From: Lachnospiraceae bacterium
Lineage (GTDB): Bacteria; Bacillota_A; Clostridia; Lachnospirales; Lachnospiraceae
NCBI GenBank assembly: GCA_017430765.1
Contig: JAFRMI010000001.1
Coordinates: forward strand, 1-23,850
Direction of reading: 5' to 3'
DNA length: 23,850 nucleotides
Shown here one piece after another: positions 6,619 to 15,258 of this stretch; positions within the stretch are counted from its first letter, which is position 1, and each line of letters begins with the position of its first letter. The notes below the pieces were generated by a model. It did no database searches. It was not told the origin of the DNA and saw nothing but the letters and a program-made list of their open reading frames with translations. The position numbers and the translations under genes are program-made.

Positions 6619-7686
6619 TTACTTTTTCTCATACTGAATCAGAATCTTCTGTGCGTGCTGCACGTCGCCGACATAATAGACCTCGATCTCCGGGGCGCCG
6701 TTGTTTAAAGCGGCTTCTACAGATTCAAACCCGTTCTCGGCAAGGACGGAATTCAGTGTTTCCATATATTCTTCGCTTTCGCTGGTGACGCCCTCGGACC
6801 AGAGGATCGCGCGTGCCACCATATCCCCTTTGACGTTCGTGTAGATCATATTGCGGAGACTTTGCTCGGTCATGTTGAAGACTTCCGCGAGATCCGCAAG
6901 CGTGATGTCCCCGCCTGCAGATTCGGAAGTGCTCTCCGCTTCAGAGGCCGCGTCTTCGCTGTCGGAATCCGCTCCCGATTCGTCCGTCCCGACTTCTTCG
7001 CGGGAAGAGGTGACGTAGGAGCCGTACTGATCAATGAAGGACTCTTCCCAGGCAGTTACCATATCCTTCGGATACTGCTTGACGGTCGACGCGTCCACGA
7101 GATTCTGGAAAGCGACTTCCGGAATAGTGTGATAGACATTCTTCACGGTGACCTCGAAAACCGCGGGCTTGCCGTTCAGGTTCTCTACGCCGTAATCCTG
7201 CGGGAACGTGACATTGACATCCAGTGTTTCACCCGCCTTGTGGCCGATCAGCTGGTCTTCAAAGTTGTCGATAAAAGAACCGGATCCGATCTCAAGGTTG
7301 TAGCTGCCGGTTCCGCCGTCGAATGCTTTGCCGTCCACTTTGCCGGCGTAATCAATCGCCGCAATCATGCCTTTTTCGATCGCCGTGCCTTCTGCGGCTT
7401 CGATCTCCAGCCCCTTGTACTCCGCGAGGTCAAGAAACTCCGCGATGTTGTCAGCGGTCATCTCCCCGTCCGCGACCGGCGCTTCATCCGCGGTGACGCT
7501 GTCGTCCACCGGATCGCCCTCCGCTTCTACCTCGACATCGCCTTCTTCCAGCTCCGTATCGGCGACAACTTCTCCATCTTCGGCGGATTCCGTGGCGGAG
7601 ACAGCCGTTTCGGTGCCGGAACCGGATGCGCATCCCGTAAGTGCCAGTGCGGTGACCAGCAGAATTGCTGTTAATTTCTTTTTCAT
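6619..7686 (-). CDS. lipoprotein with trigger-factor-type FKBP peptidyl-prolyl isomerase domain
   Basis: A 355-residue exported lipoprotein. Residues 1-19 are a lipoprotein signal peptide with lipobox L16-T-G-C19. An acidic, low-complexity linker (20-85) leads to an FKBP-like isomerase domain at about 106-185. This domain is closer to the trigger factor PPIase than to classical FKBPs: against this window's own trigger factor I count about 47 identities over 80 positions by eye, including DYAG-VDG-AFDGGT, GSGSFI, FEDQLIG and the shared YKGLEI strand just before it. The ribosome-binding signature of trigger factor (GFRKGKVP) is absent. A second Ser/Glu/Asp-rich stretch (229-258) precedes a C-terminal helical region with no family I recognise. 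The start is ATG 7686, with GGAG 9 bases upstream on the minus strand; the frame extends to 7764 without support. It probably folds exported proteins on the outer membrane-leaflet side, as PrsA does. Confidence 0.85.
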   Translation of the reverse strand: MKKKLTAILLVTALALTGCASGSGTETAVSATESAEDGEVVADTELEEGDVEVEAEGDPVDDSVTADEAPVADGEMTADNIAEFLDLAEYKGLEIEAAEGTAIEKGMIAAIDYAGKVDGKAFDGGTGSYNLEIGSGSFIDNFEDQLIGHKAGETLDVNVTFPQDYGVENLNGKPAVFEVTVKNVYHTIPEVAFQNLVDASTVKQYPKDMVTAWEESFIDQYGSYVTSSREEVGTDESGADSDSEDAASEAESTSESAGGDITLADLAEVFNMTEQSLRNMIYTNVKGDMVARAILWSEGVTSESEEYMETLNSVLAENGFESVEAALNNGAPEIEVYYVGDVQHAQKILIQYEKK

Positions 7687-7734
7687 TGTCTTGTTCTCCT
7701 TCTTTAATAATAATCGTTCTGATTTCTGAAGCTT

Positions 7735-7740
7735 ATTATA
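7735..7740 (-). promoter_or_regulatory. candidate -10 box (TATAAT) for the PPIase lipoprotein
   Basis: On the minus strand this is a perfect TATAAT about 48 bases before the ATG at 7686. No -35 close to consensus is present at 16-18 bases, so only the -10 box and position support it. Confidence 0.45.
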
Positions 7741-7908
7741 GAACCCGCCGCTTCGGACACGCACAAAGCCTGCTCATCGCGAGGGATGGGGATTTCTGTC
7801 CGTCCGGCGGGGGAATCACGGTAATTTGATTCCTAAGACATTTTAACCAAAGGAGTGTGACAAGGCAAGGTCTGAAACATGAAGACTTTGTGAAGCCTTT
7901 TACACTGA

Positions 7909-7950
7909 TAAAATACTTGACACGGGACACGAAAATCGCTAGGGTATATT
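7909..7950 (+). promoter_or_regulatory. candidate promoter elements for the M20 peptidase gene
   Basis: A consensus TTGACA lies at 7917-7922. Seventeen bases further on is TAGGGT (7940-7945), a poor -10, overlapping TATATT at 7945-7950 (22-base spacing). An alternative -10 is TAAAAT (7909-7914), which would give a leader of about 34 bases. If the TTGACA/TAGGGT pair is used, the transcript would begin within a few bases of the ATG at 7955. Confidence 0.4.
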
Positions 7951-7954
7951 CTGT

Positions 7955-9283
7955 ATGAGAATGTGCAGGGAACAAATTCTGACGAATTTTACGGATATGA
8001 TCCGCCTACGGACGGTGTCCTTCGATGACCCGTCAAAAGCGGACAGGGAGGAGTTCCGCCGCTTCAGGGAACTCCTTAAAGAGCGATATCCGGATGTATT
8101 TTCCGAAGGAGATGCGTATCTCGTGGGAGAATACGGGATCGTGATCCGCATTCCGGGGAGGGAGAGCGGCGATCCCGCGGTTCTTATGGCGCATTATGAC
8201 GTCGTCCCGGCGGACGGCGACGGCTGGGAGACCGACCCCTTCGAACCGGTGATCCGGAACGGAAGGATCGTGGGGAGAGGGACGCTGGATACAAAATGCA
8301 CACTTCTTTCTATTATGGAAGCGGTGCAGTATTGCCTTCAGAACGGATGGAAACCGTCCCGCGACCTGATCCTCTGTTTCGGAGGGGAGGAGGAGCCCTG
8401 CGGGCCTTGCATGCAGGAGATCACGGCGTTCCTTAAAGGAGAAGGCGTCCGTCCGCGCCTCGTTCTGGACGAGGGAGGCGCTGTCATACCGGAAGGCGTG
8501 CCCGGACTTAAGCGGACGGCTGCAATGATCGGGATCGCGGAGAAGGGCACGGCGAATTACATGCTGGAGATCCGGGACGCGAAGGGCGGGCATGCATCGA
8601 CGCCCCCAAAGCATACGGTGATCGGGAGACTCGCCAAAGCAGCCGTGAACATCGAGCAGCACCCGTTTCCCGCCCGTTTGAGTTCGCCTGTAAAGCTGAT
8701 GTTCCGGGAAATCGCGAAGGAAGCGGATCCCGTGATGCGGCCGCTCTTTTTGGGAGCGCATCTTTTTTCGCCGGCCGTGTCGCTTCTTGCATCCTGCATG
8801 GGAAGTTCTTTTCACGCGATGGTCCGGTCAACGACGGCGATTACAATTATGGAGGGCCGGTCTTCCTTCAATGTACTTCCGGACTGCGCGGCGATGGGAA
8901 TCAACGTCCGTCTCCTCGAGGGTGATACGGTTGAATCTGCTGCTGCATATCTGAAGAAGGTATCGGGGGATCCGGACGCGGAAATCCATGTGCTGCACGG
9001 AACCGATCCGACCGGTGTGTCGGATATCCGCTGCGGGGAATATGACCTCCTTAAGAAGACGATTCAGGAGACATGGCCGGAAGCGGCTGTCGTTCCGTAT
9101 CAGATGAACGGAGGGACGGATTCCAGGTTCTTTTCAGAACTGACAGACCGGATTTATAAGTTTTCACCGATGGTGATGACAAAGGAAGAGCGGGCGATGG
9201 TTCACGGGAAAAATGAGTCCATTGCAATAGATGCCCTGTTTAAAATGATCGTATTCTATATACGGCTCATAAAGAAATTGTAA
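7955..9283 (+). CDS. M20 family metallopeptidase (carboxypeptidase/deacylase)
   Basis: A 442-residue di-zinc hydrolase of the M20 family, whose members remove amino acids from peptides or cleave N-acyl amino acids. Metal-ligand motifs appear in the family order: AHYDVVP with H80 and D82; GRGTLDTK with D112, the bridging aspartate; GGEEEP with E145-E147, catalytic base plus ligand; LDEGG with D172; and H417 in MVHGKNE. The lid or dimerisation domain spans about residues 200-315 (KGGHASTPP is its typical entry). No signal peptide is seen, so it acts in the cytoplasm. The first codons are MRMCREQ. ATG 7955 is used because a stop at 7940-7942 closes the frame upstream, but no good ribosome binding site precedes it (only AGGG at 7941-7944, 10 bases away). 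ATG 7961 is an alternative. The overall form recalls carboxypeptidase S-like members; the substrate is unknown. Confidence 0.9.
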   Translation: MRMCREQILTNFTDMIRLRTVSFDDPSKADREEFRRFRELLKERYPDVFSEGDAYLVGEYGIVIRIPGRESGDPAVLMAHYDVVPADGDGWETDPFEPVIRNGRIVGRGTLDTKCTLLSIMEAVQYCLQNGWKPSRDLILCFGGEEEPCGPCMQEITAFLKGEGVRPRLVLDEGGAVIPEGVPGLKRTAAMIGIAEKGTANYMLEIRDAKGGHASTPPKHTVIGRLAKAAVNIEQHPFPARLSSPVKLMFREIAKEADPVMRPLFLGAHLFSPAVSLLASCMGSSFHAMVRSTTAITIMEGRSSFNVLPDCAAMGINVRLLEGDTVESAAAYLKKVSGDPDAEIHVLHGTDPTGVSDIRCGEYDLLKKTIQETWPEAAVVPYQMNGGTDSRFFSELTDRIYKFSPMVMTKEERAMVHGKNESIAIDALFKMIVFYIRLIKKL

Positions 9284-9291
9284 ATCATTTT

Positions 9292-9329
9292 GCTTCCCCT
9301 CCGGATACTTTTTAAGGGGACCGGGAAGC
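9292..9329 (+). other. hairpin that would enclose the ribosome binding site of the L,D-transpeptidase gene
   Basis: GCTTCCC (9292-9298) pairs with GGGAAGC (9323-9329) around a 24-base loop. The right arm contains GGGAAG, the best-placed ribosome binding site for the TTG start at 9334. It could mask the site, but the long loop makes it a weak structure. Confidence 0.3.
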
Positions 9330-9333
9330 TGCC

Positions 9334-10872
9334 TTGAAATTGAAATCAGAGCATGGCATGAGTGCAGGAAGATCCGATAAACTGAAAAGAAAAGTGACTA
9401 AAGAAGAACGGGTCGCGATCGTAAGAAGGCAGAGAGTCATAATTGGGGGACTCCTGCTTATTGTGATACTGTATCTTTGCGGGATTTTGTATTATTTAAA
9501 TCATTTTCTTCCGAAGACGAAGGTCAACGGGACGGAAGTCGGAACGATGGGCTTCCAGGAGGCTGCCGAGTGCCTGCAGAACATGACGGATACATACACC
9601 CTGTCCATTAAGGGACCGGTGAGTACCGAGGAGTTCAGTAATCAGGATATCGCGCTTACGCTGGTAGACGCGGCGGAACTGAAAAGCGCGATGCGCAGAC
9701 AACCCGCGGTCCTTTGGCCGTTTGAGGGAGGGAAAGAGAAAGAACTGGTGGTGCCTCTTAAGATGGAGTACGACAGTTCTGCTCTGGATGCGTGGATGAA
9801 TCAGCTCCAGATGTTTGATGAAGAGGCAATGGAGGAACCGGAGGACGCCTATGTCACGGTAAGCGAAGACGGGACCTATGCGATCGTCTCGGAAAAAGAG
9901 GGGACGAAACTGGATGTTCCGAAGGCGAAGAACCTGATCCGGGAGGCCATTTCTGCAGGTCTCAGGGAAGTGGATCTCACCGAAAGCCGTATACTGCCTC
10001 TTGTCAGAAATGATGATGAAGCTCTGGTAAACCGCGCTAAACAGTGGAATAAGTATATCTCCGGGGCGGGCCTTACCTATAATCTGGGTACTGCGCAGGA
10101 GGTCCTGGACAAGAAGACAATCGCCTCTCTTCTGACGGACGATGGGGAGACAGTGACGCTGAGCCGTATGAAGGTCGAGGATCTCATGGCGGAGTGGCAC
10201 GAGAAGTACGATACCTACGGGACCAGTTTCGATTTTAAAAACTATTACGGGAAAACGGTAACAATAGCGCCGTACGGTGACTACGGGTGGTATCTTGATC
10301 AGGACGGTACGGCGGACGACATCATGGAGAAGCTCGAAAAACACGAACTCGGGACCTATCCGGTCAAGTATTTCTATGAACCGCCCTATAAAGAAAACAA
10401 CGGTCTCGGCGGCAATTATGTGGAAGTAAACATCGACGAGCAGCATCTTTGGGTCTACAAGGATGGAAAGGTCATCGTTGACACGGACGTTGTGACGGGA
10501 CTTCCGGTGCACGGCAGTATCACCTATCACGGCTGCTACAGTATTAAGCGGAAAGACAGAGATGTGACTCTCGGAAGTCTCGATGTGCAGGGTTATGAAA
10601 ACCCCGTAAACTATTTTGTCTTGTTTAACGGAGGCGAGGGAATTCACGATGCACCGTGGAGAGAATACTTCGGCGGCAGGATCTGGATCGAGAACGGGTC
10701 ACACGGCTGCGTCAATGTCCCGTCCTGGGTTATGGGGGACATCTTTGACAACGTCGAGATCGGCGAAGCTGTCGTCATATACGGAAAGGATTATGACGAA
10801 GGCGTCAATGAACGCGGTCACAACGAAGTGAATACGGATTACTACTACGACGTCTATTACGGAGGAGCCTGA
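9334..10872 (+). CDS. membrane-anchored L,D-transpeptidase (YkuD domain)
   Basis: A 512-residue envelope enzyme that would form 3-3 cross-links between DAP residues of peptidoglycan. A basic cytoplasmic N-terminus is followed by one membrane helix (about residues 35-55). Residues about 60-345 resemble the peptidoglycan-binding (PG_binding_4) region common before YkuD domains in Clostridia. The YkuD catalytic domain starts near residue 365 (YVEVNIDEQHLWVYKDGKV) and carries the signature GIHDAPWR and S456-H457-G458-C459-V-N, with C459 the nucleophile. The tail is Tyr-rich (DYYYDVYYGGA). The start is uncertain: TTG 9334 has GGGAAG 5 bases before it, while ATG 9358 (residue 9) has no clear site. 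It sits 50 bases after the peptidase gene. DapF and DapL downstream supply the DAP on which this family acts. Confidence 0.9.
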   Translation: MKLKSEHGMSAGRSDKLKRKVTKEERVAIVRRQRVIIGGLLLIVILYLCGILYYLNHFLPKTKVNGTEVGTMGFQEAAECLQNMTDTYTLSIKGPVSTEEFSNQDIALTLVDAAELKSAMRRQPAVLWPFEGGKEKELVVPLKMEYDSSALDAWMNQLQMFDEEAMEEPEDAYVTVSEDGTYAIVSEKEGTKLDVPKAKNLIREAISAGLREVDLTESRILPLVRNDDEALVNRAKQWNKYISGAGLTYNLGTAQEVLDKKTIASLLTDDGETVTLSRMKVEDLMAEWHEKYDTYGTSFDFKNYYGKTVTIAPYGDYGWYLDQDGTADDIMEKLEKHELGTYPVKYFYEPPYKENNGLGGNYVEVNIDEQHLWVYKDGKVIVDTDVVTGLPVHGSITYHGCYSIKRKDRDVTLGSLDVQGYENPVNYFVLFNGGEGIHDAPWREYFGGRIWIENGSHGCVNVPSWVMGDIFDNVEIGEAVVIYGKDYDEGVNERGHNEVNTDYYYDVYYGGA

Positions 10873-10971
10873 GAAAAGCGATTTGCCCGCGGATAGATCT
10901 TTGGACGGCTTCAGCTTTTAAGATACACAGACGGAGCAGCCATTCATTTAAAATAACAGAGGAATATAATT

Positions 10972-11589
10972 ATGGGGCAGATTCTTGATATTAAACAGCA
11001 TACACAGAACCGATTTCTCAATTTTTATGAACTGACCACGTTGAAAAAAACAGGTAAGCAGGGCACATATTATCTCGCCTCCCGGGCAAAGAACGTGGGG
11101 GATCTGGAGATCAGACGCGGCAAGACCAGGGCAGACGGCGTCGCGATGTTTGTGCTGTGCGGAAAGAACAGGGATCGTGTTCTCCTGATCCGTCAGTTCC
11201 GGTGGGCTGTAGGTCAGTATATTTACGAATTCCCGGCGGGCCTCGTCGAAGAGGGAGAGGATTTTCATGAAGCGGCCATCCGGGAGGTGTATGAGGAGAC
11301 GGGACTTGTTCTCACGCCGGTCGACGCGGATCCCATGTTCGAGAAGCCGTGTTATATGACGGACGGCATGACGGATGAGTGCTGCGCCCTGGTTTACGGT
11401 TACGGGGACGGAGATATCACGGATCAGCATCTGGAGGATTCCGAAGAAATAGAGGTCATTCTTGCGGACCGGAAGGAAGTGGAGAGGATCCTCAGGGAAG
11501 AGAGAGTCGCGGTAAACTGCGCGATTCACCTGATGCATTTTCTGCACGAGAAGGAGCCGTTCGCGTTTCTCCGGTTGCGGGAGAATTAA
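10972..11589 (+). CDS. Nudix hydrolase, ADP-ribose pyrophosphatase-like
   Basis: A 205-residue cytoplasmic hydrolase of nucleoside diphosphate derivatives. The full Nudix box G-x5-E-x7-REUxEExGU is present, from G90 through E96 to REVYEETGL (104-112). The preceding RQFRWAVGQYIYEFPAG matches the ADP-ribose pyrophosphatase (NudF-like) subgroup, where it helps form the dimer and binds substrate. Length is normal for that group. The start codon has AGAGGA 8 bases upstream. It follows the L,D-transpeptidase gene by 99 bases, in which I see no clear promoter or terminator, and precedes tyrS by 132 bases. Substrate assignment is from subgroup motifs only. Confidence 0.85.
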   Translation: MGQILDIKQHTQNRFLNFYELTTLKKTGKQGTYYLASRAKNVGDLEIRRGKTRADGVAMFVLCGKNRDRVLLIRQFRWAVGQYIYEFPAGLVEEGEDFHEAAIREVYEETGLVLTPVDADPMFEKPCYMTDGMTDECCALVYGYGDGDITDQHLEDSEEIEVILADRKEVERILREERVAVNCAIHLMHFLHEKEPFAFLRLREN

Positions 11590-11721
11590 GTGCCGCCGGC
11601 CGCCGTGCCGCGTGCGTAAGGAGCGAAGCGGAAAGAACAAAGGGAATGTGCGCGGCGGAACGGGGATGTTATCGGAAGATGGACCCGGCGCTGCCGGAAC
11701 GGATAAGAAGGAGTGAGAAAT

Positions 11722-12954
11722 ATGGGTATTTATGAGGAACTGCAGGCGCGCGGACTGATCGCTCAGATCACGGACGAGGAGAGGGTCAGAGACCTCGTCA
11801 ACAACGGAAAAGCGGTCTTCTACATCGGATTTGACCCGACGGCGGACAGCCTGCATGTCGGGCATTTTATGGCGCTCTGCCTGATGAAGAGACTGCAGAT
11901 GGCCGGCAACAAGCCGATCGCGCTTCTCGGCGGCGGCACCGGCATGATCGGGGATCCGTCCGGCAAGACCGATATGCGCAAAATGCTGACGAAGGAACAG
12001 ATCGACCACAACATCGAATGCTTTAAGAAGCAAATGAGCCGGTTTATCGATTTTTCTGACGGAAAAGCCATGATCGTCAACAACGCGGACTGGCTTCTCG
12101 ATCTCAATTATGTGGAGCTGCTCCGGGAGATCGGCCCGCACTTTACAGTGAACCGCATGCTCGCCGCGGAGTGCTACAAGCAGAGATGGGAGAAGGGTCT
12201 GACCTTCATCGAATTCAATTACATGATCATGCAGGCGTATGACTTCTACAGACTGTATTCGGATTACGGCTGCAATCTGCAGTTCGGCGGAGACGACCAG
12301 TGGAGCAACATGCTCGCGGGAACCGAGCTCATCCGCCGGAAGATCGGCGGGGACGCCGACGCGATGACCCAGGTTCTTCTGCTCAACTCGGAAGGCCAGA
12401 AGATGGGCAAGACCGTGGGCGGAGCCGTGTGGCTTGATCCCGCGAAGACATCTCCGTATGATTTCTACCAGTACTGGAGAAATGTCGCCGACTCCGACGT
12501 CCTCCGCTGCATCCGTCTTCTCACTTTCCTGCCGCTCTCCGAGATCGATGCCATGGACAGGTGGGAGGGCAGCGAGCTGAACCGCGCGAAGGAGATTCTC
12601 GCCTATGAGCTGACTAAGCTCGTGCACGGCGAAGAGGAAGCGGAAAAGGCGCAGGCTGCGGCTAAAGCCCTTTTCTCCGGCGGCCCGGACGCGGAGATTC
12701 CCGCACTTGTGCTCAAAGACGAAGATTTCGAGGAGGACGGGATCGGGGTGATCGCTCTCCTTGTAAAAGCCGGCTTTGCAACTTCGAACGGGGATGCGAG
12801 ACGCGCGGTCACAAAAGACGGCAGCATTAAGATCGACGGCAGAAAGGTGACAGACCCGTTTGAAAAACTTACGAAAGAGGAGATCGAAGGAGGCGGGATC
12901 GTACTCGCCAAAGGCAAGAAGAAATACAAGAAGCTGGTGTATGAGAATACCTGA
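11722..12954 (+). CDS. tyrS: tyrosyl-tRNA synthetase
   Basis: A 410-residue class I aminoacyl-tRNA synthetase that charges tRNA-Tyr. The HIGH motif reads HVGH (in DPTADSLHVGHFMALC) and the KMSKS loop reads KMGKT (in GQKMGKTVGGAVWLD), the form typical of TyrRS. The tyrosine pocket segments FIEFNYMIMQAYDFYRLY and FGGDDQWSNMLAG are intact. The C-terminal S4-like RNA-binding domain covers about residues 340-405 (ARRAVTKDGSIKIDGRKVTDP). ATG 11722 has AAGGAG at 11708-11713, 8 bases away; GTG 11713 is in frame but overlaps that site. Many Firmicutes tyrS genes carry a tyrosine T-box leader. I find no T-box motif in the upstream spacer, so this copy is probably read through from the Nudix gene or from an unseen promoter. 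Confidence 0.97.
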   Translation: MGIYEELQARGLIAQITDEERVRDLVNNGKAVFYIGFDPTADSLHVGHFMALCLMKRLQMAGNKPIALLGGGTGMIGDPSGKTDMRKMLTKEQIDHNIECFKKQMSRFIDFSDGKAMIVNNADWLLDLNYVELLREIGPHFTVNRMLAAECYKQRWEKGLTFIEFNYMIMQAYDFYRLYSDYGCNLQFGGDDQWSNMLAGTELIRRKIGGDADAMTQVLLLNSEGQKMGKTVGGAVWLDPAKTSPYDFYQYWRNVADSDVLRCIRLLTFLPLSEIDAMDRWEGSELNRAKEILAYELTKLVHGEEEAEKAQAAAKALFSGGPDAEIPALVLKDEDFEEDGIGVIALLVKAGFATSNGDARRAVTKDGSIKIDGRKVTDPFEKLTKEEIEGGGIVLAKGKKKYKKLVYENT

Positions 12955-13006
12955 GACGGTCCGGAACAGACCATGGAGAAAGGCATCTGACTGATGGAGG
13001 CACAGC

Positions 13007-14203
13007 ATGATTTCTGATAAGATGAAAGGTTTTGTGGCGAACAGCTCCGCCATACGCGCGATGTTTGAGGAGGGAAAAAAGCTGGCGGCTCTTTACGGGG
13101 CGGACCATGTCTATGACTTCAGCCTCGGCAATCCGAACGTCCCTGCCCCGCAGGCCGTCGCGGACGCGATCGTGGACATCGTGCGCAATGAGGATCCGGT
13201 GCTCGTCCACGGGTATATGAATAACTCCGGTTACGACGAGGTGCGTGCGGATCTCGCGGAACATCTGAACGGGCTTTACGGGACCCATTACGGCGCGGAA
13301 AACCTCGTCATGACGGTCGGCGCCGCGGGCGGACTCAACGTAATCCTGAAGACCCTTTTAAATCCCGGGGATGAAGTGGTCACGGTGACACCGTATTTCG
13401 GCGAATACCGCTCCTATACGGGTAATTTTGACGGCGTACTGATTGAGTCGCCGGCTGATCCGGAGACGTTCTATCCGGATATGGAGGATCTGAGAGGGAG
13501 GATCACGGAGAAGACGCGGGCGATGATTGTCAATTCACCGAACAATCCGACCGGCGTCGTGTATCCGGAGTCCGTGCTCCGGGATCTCGCCGCGCTCCTG
13601 AATGAGAAAGCGGAGGAGTACGGAGCGCCGATCTATCTGATCTCCGACGAGCCTTACCGCGACATCGCGTTCGACGGCGCGGAAGTGCCGTGGATCCCGG
13701 CGATCTACCGCGATACGATTGTGGGCTCCTCATACAGCAAATCCCTCTCCCTTCCGGGCGAACGCATCGGATATCTTGTGATTCCGCAGGAGGCGGACGG
13801 CGCGGAGGATATTATCGCCGCGGCAAATGTGGCCAACCGCATCCTGGGCTTTGTCAACGCCCCGTCCCTCATGCAGAAAGTCGCTGCCCGCTGCGCGAAC
13901 GAGAAGACGGATGTGGCTTTCTATGACCACAACCGCAGGCTTCTTACGGAGGCGCTGGCAGAAGACGGATTCACGTTTGTAAAGCCCGAGGGAGCCTTCT
14001 ATCTGTGGATGAAATCCCCGGAGGAAGATGAGAGGAAGTTCGTGGCGCGCGCCAAGGACGAGGAGAGGATCCTCATCGTCCCGGGCCGCTCATTCGGATG
14101 CACCGGATGGGTGCGGATCGCTTACTGCGTATCGCACGAGACAATCGAAAACGCACTTCCGGGCTTTAAACGGCTTGCGAAAGGATATGGTCTTTGCGAA
14201 TGA
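13007..14203 (+). CDS. PLP-dependent aminotransferase, class I/II (AspC-like)
   Basis: A 398-residue fold-type I aminotransferase that moves amino groups between an amino acid and a 2-oxo acid using pyridoxal phosphate. Key sites are SPNNPTG (177-183), the pyridine-nitrogen aspartate D214 in ISDEPYRDIAF, the Schiff-base lysine K245 in SSYSKSLSLPGERIGY, and the carboxylate-binding arginine in GWVRIAYC near residue 379. TGGAGG sits 6 bases before the ATG. The substrate is not clear; the sequence has the general aspartate/aromatic aminotransferase layout. It lies 52 bases after tyrS and overlaps the next aminotransferase gene, so the two are probably cotranscribed and translationally coupled. 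Confidence 0.88.
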   Translation: MISDKMKGFVANSSAIRAMFEEGKKLAALYGADHVYDFSLGNPNVPAPQAVADAIVDIVRNEDPVLVHGYMNNSGYDEVRADLAEHLNGLYGTHYGAENLVMTVGAAGGLNVILKTLLNPGDEVVTVTPYFGEYRSYTGNFDGVLIESPADPETFYPDMEDLRGRITEKTRAMIVNSPNNPTGVVYPESVLRDLAALLNEKAEEYGAPIYLISDEPYRDIAFDGAEVPWIPAIYRDTIVGSSYSKSLSLPGERIGYLVIPQEADGAEDIIAAANVANRILGFVNAPSLMQKVAARCANEKTDVAFYDHNRRLLTEALAEDGFTFVKPEGAFYLWMKSPEEDERKFVARAKDEERILIVPGRSFGCTGWVRIAYCVSHETIENALPGFKRLAKGYGLCE

Positions 14204-15252
14204 GTTTCACAGATTCCATCCGGAGGGTCACACCCTATGTCCCCGGTGAACAGCCGAAGGATCCGGATATGATCAAACTGAATACGAATGAGAACCCTTA
14301 CCCGCCGTCTCCGGCGGTGGAGAAGGCCTTTTCGGAGTTTTCGGCCGCGTCGCTCCGGCTCTACCCGGACCCGGCAGTCTCCGATCTCGTGGCCGCCATC
14401 GCGGAGATATACGGTGTTTCGGAGGAGGAGGTCTTTGTCGGCGTCGGGTCGGATGACGTGCTGGCGATGTGTTTTCTGACATTTTTTAATTCCGGCAAGC
14501 CAGTTCTCTTCCCGGATATCACATACAGCTTTTATGATGTCTGGGCGGAGCTCTTTCGGATCCCCTATCGGAGAATACCTCTCCTTGAGGATTTCACTTT
14601 GGAAGCAGAGGATTACCTCGTCGAAAACGGCGGCATTATCTTTCCTAACCCTAATGCTCCTACAGGGCTTCTTCTGCCCCTTGCGAAGGTGGAGCAGATT
14701 GTCCGTGAGAATCCGGACAGCGTCGTGATTGTCGACGAGGCCTATATTGACTTCGGCGGGGAGAGCGCTCTCCCCCTGACCCGCAGATATAATAATCTGA
14801 TTGTGGTTCAGACTTTCTCAAAATCGAGAAATCTGGCGGGAATGCGGATCGGATTCGCGATCGCGGACCGGGAACTTATTGCGGCTCTTTCTGATGTCAA
14901 ATACAGCTTTAATTCCTATACGATGAACGCTCCGTCTATTGCGGCGGGGACAGCCTGTATGCGGGATACGGAGTATTTCCGAAGATGTACGAAACGGATC
15001 ATGAAGACGCGCGCGTGGGCGGCGGAGGAACTCAGGAAACTGGGGTTTATCGTCCCGGATTCCGCCTCGAATTTCCTCTTTGTGACACATAAGAGCGTCC
15101 CGGCGGAGGAACTCTTCAATTATCTGAAGATGCAGCACATCTACGTCCGCTATTTCAAGAAACCGCGGATTGATAACTATCTGCGTATTACGATCGGGAC
15201 AGATGCTCAGATGGAGACGCTCATCCGCGTGCTTCGCTCCTATCTGTACTGA
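14200..15252 (+). CDS. hisC: histidinol-phosphate aminotransferase-like PLP enzyme
   Basis: A 350-residue aminotransferase with HisC hallmarks: KLNTNENPYPPSP (27-38), FPNPNAPTG (148-156), VDEAYIDFGGES (178-189) and the PLP lysine K208 in QTFSKSRNLAGMRIGFA, with R216. HisC makes histidinol phosphate in histidine synthesis. Relatives also act on aromatic amino acids, and no other his gene is visible here, so the substrate is open. ATG 14200 overlaps the TGA of the previous gene as ATGA, the classic coupling arrangement. The AAGGA at 14181-14185 is 14 bases before it but 8 bases before an in-frame TTG at 14194, which is a fair alternative start adding two residues. A stem-loop follows the stop codon. 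Confidence 0.85.
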   Translation: MSFTDSIRRVTPYVPGEQPKDPDMIKLNTNENPYPPSPAVEKAFSEFSAASLRLYPDPAVSDLVAAIAEIYGVSEEEVFVGVGSDDVLAMCFLTFFNSGKPVLFPDITYSFYDVWAELFRIPYRRIPLLEDFTLEAEDYLVENGGIIFPNPNAPTGLLLPLAKVEQIVRENPDSVVIVDEAYIDFGGESALPLTRRYNNLIVVQTFSKSRNLAGMRIGFAIADRELIAALSDVKYSFNSYTMNAPSIAAGTACMRDTEYFRRCTKRIMKTRAWAAEELRKLGFIVPDSASNFLFVTHKSVPAEELFNYLKMQHIYVRYFKKPRIDNYLRITIGTDAQMETLIRVLRSYLY

Positions 15253-15258
15253 GGCGTG

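Noticed and set aside
11590..11721. T-box riboswitch upstream of tyrS
   Set aside because: The 132-base spacer has no T-box consensus (the AGGGTGGNACCGCG core is not present), no clear antiterminator/terminator pair, and is shorter than usual T-box leaders.
10948..13053. Long minus-strand open frame (701 codons) opposite the Nudix gene and tyrS
   Set aside because: Complement of two well-supported genes. High GC content leaves few stop codons on the antisense strand.
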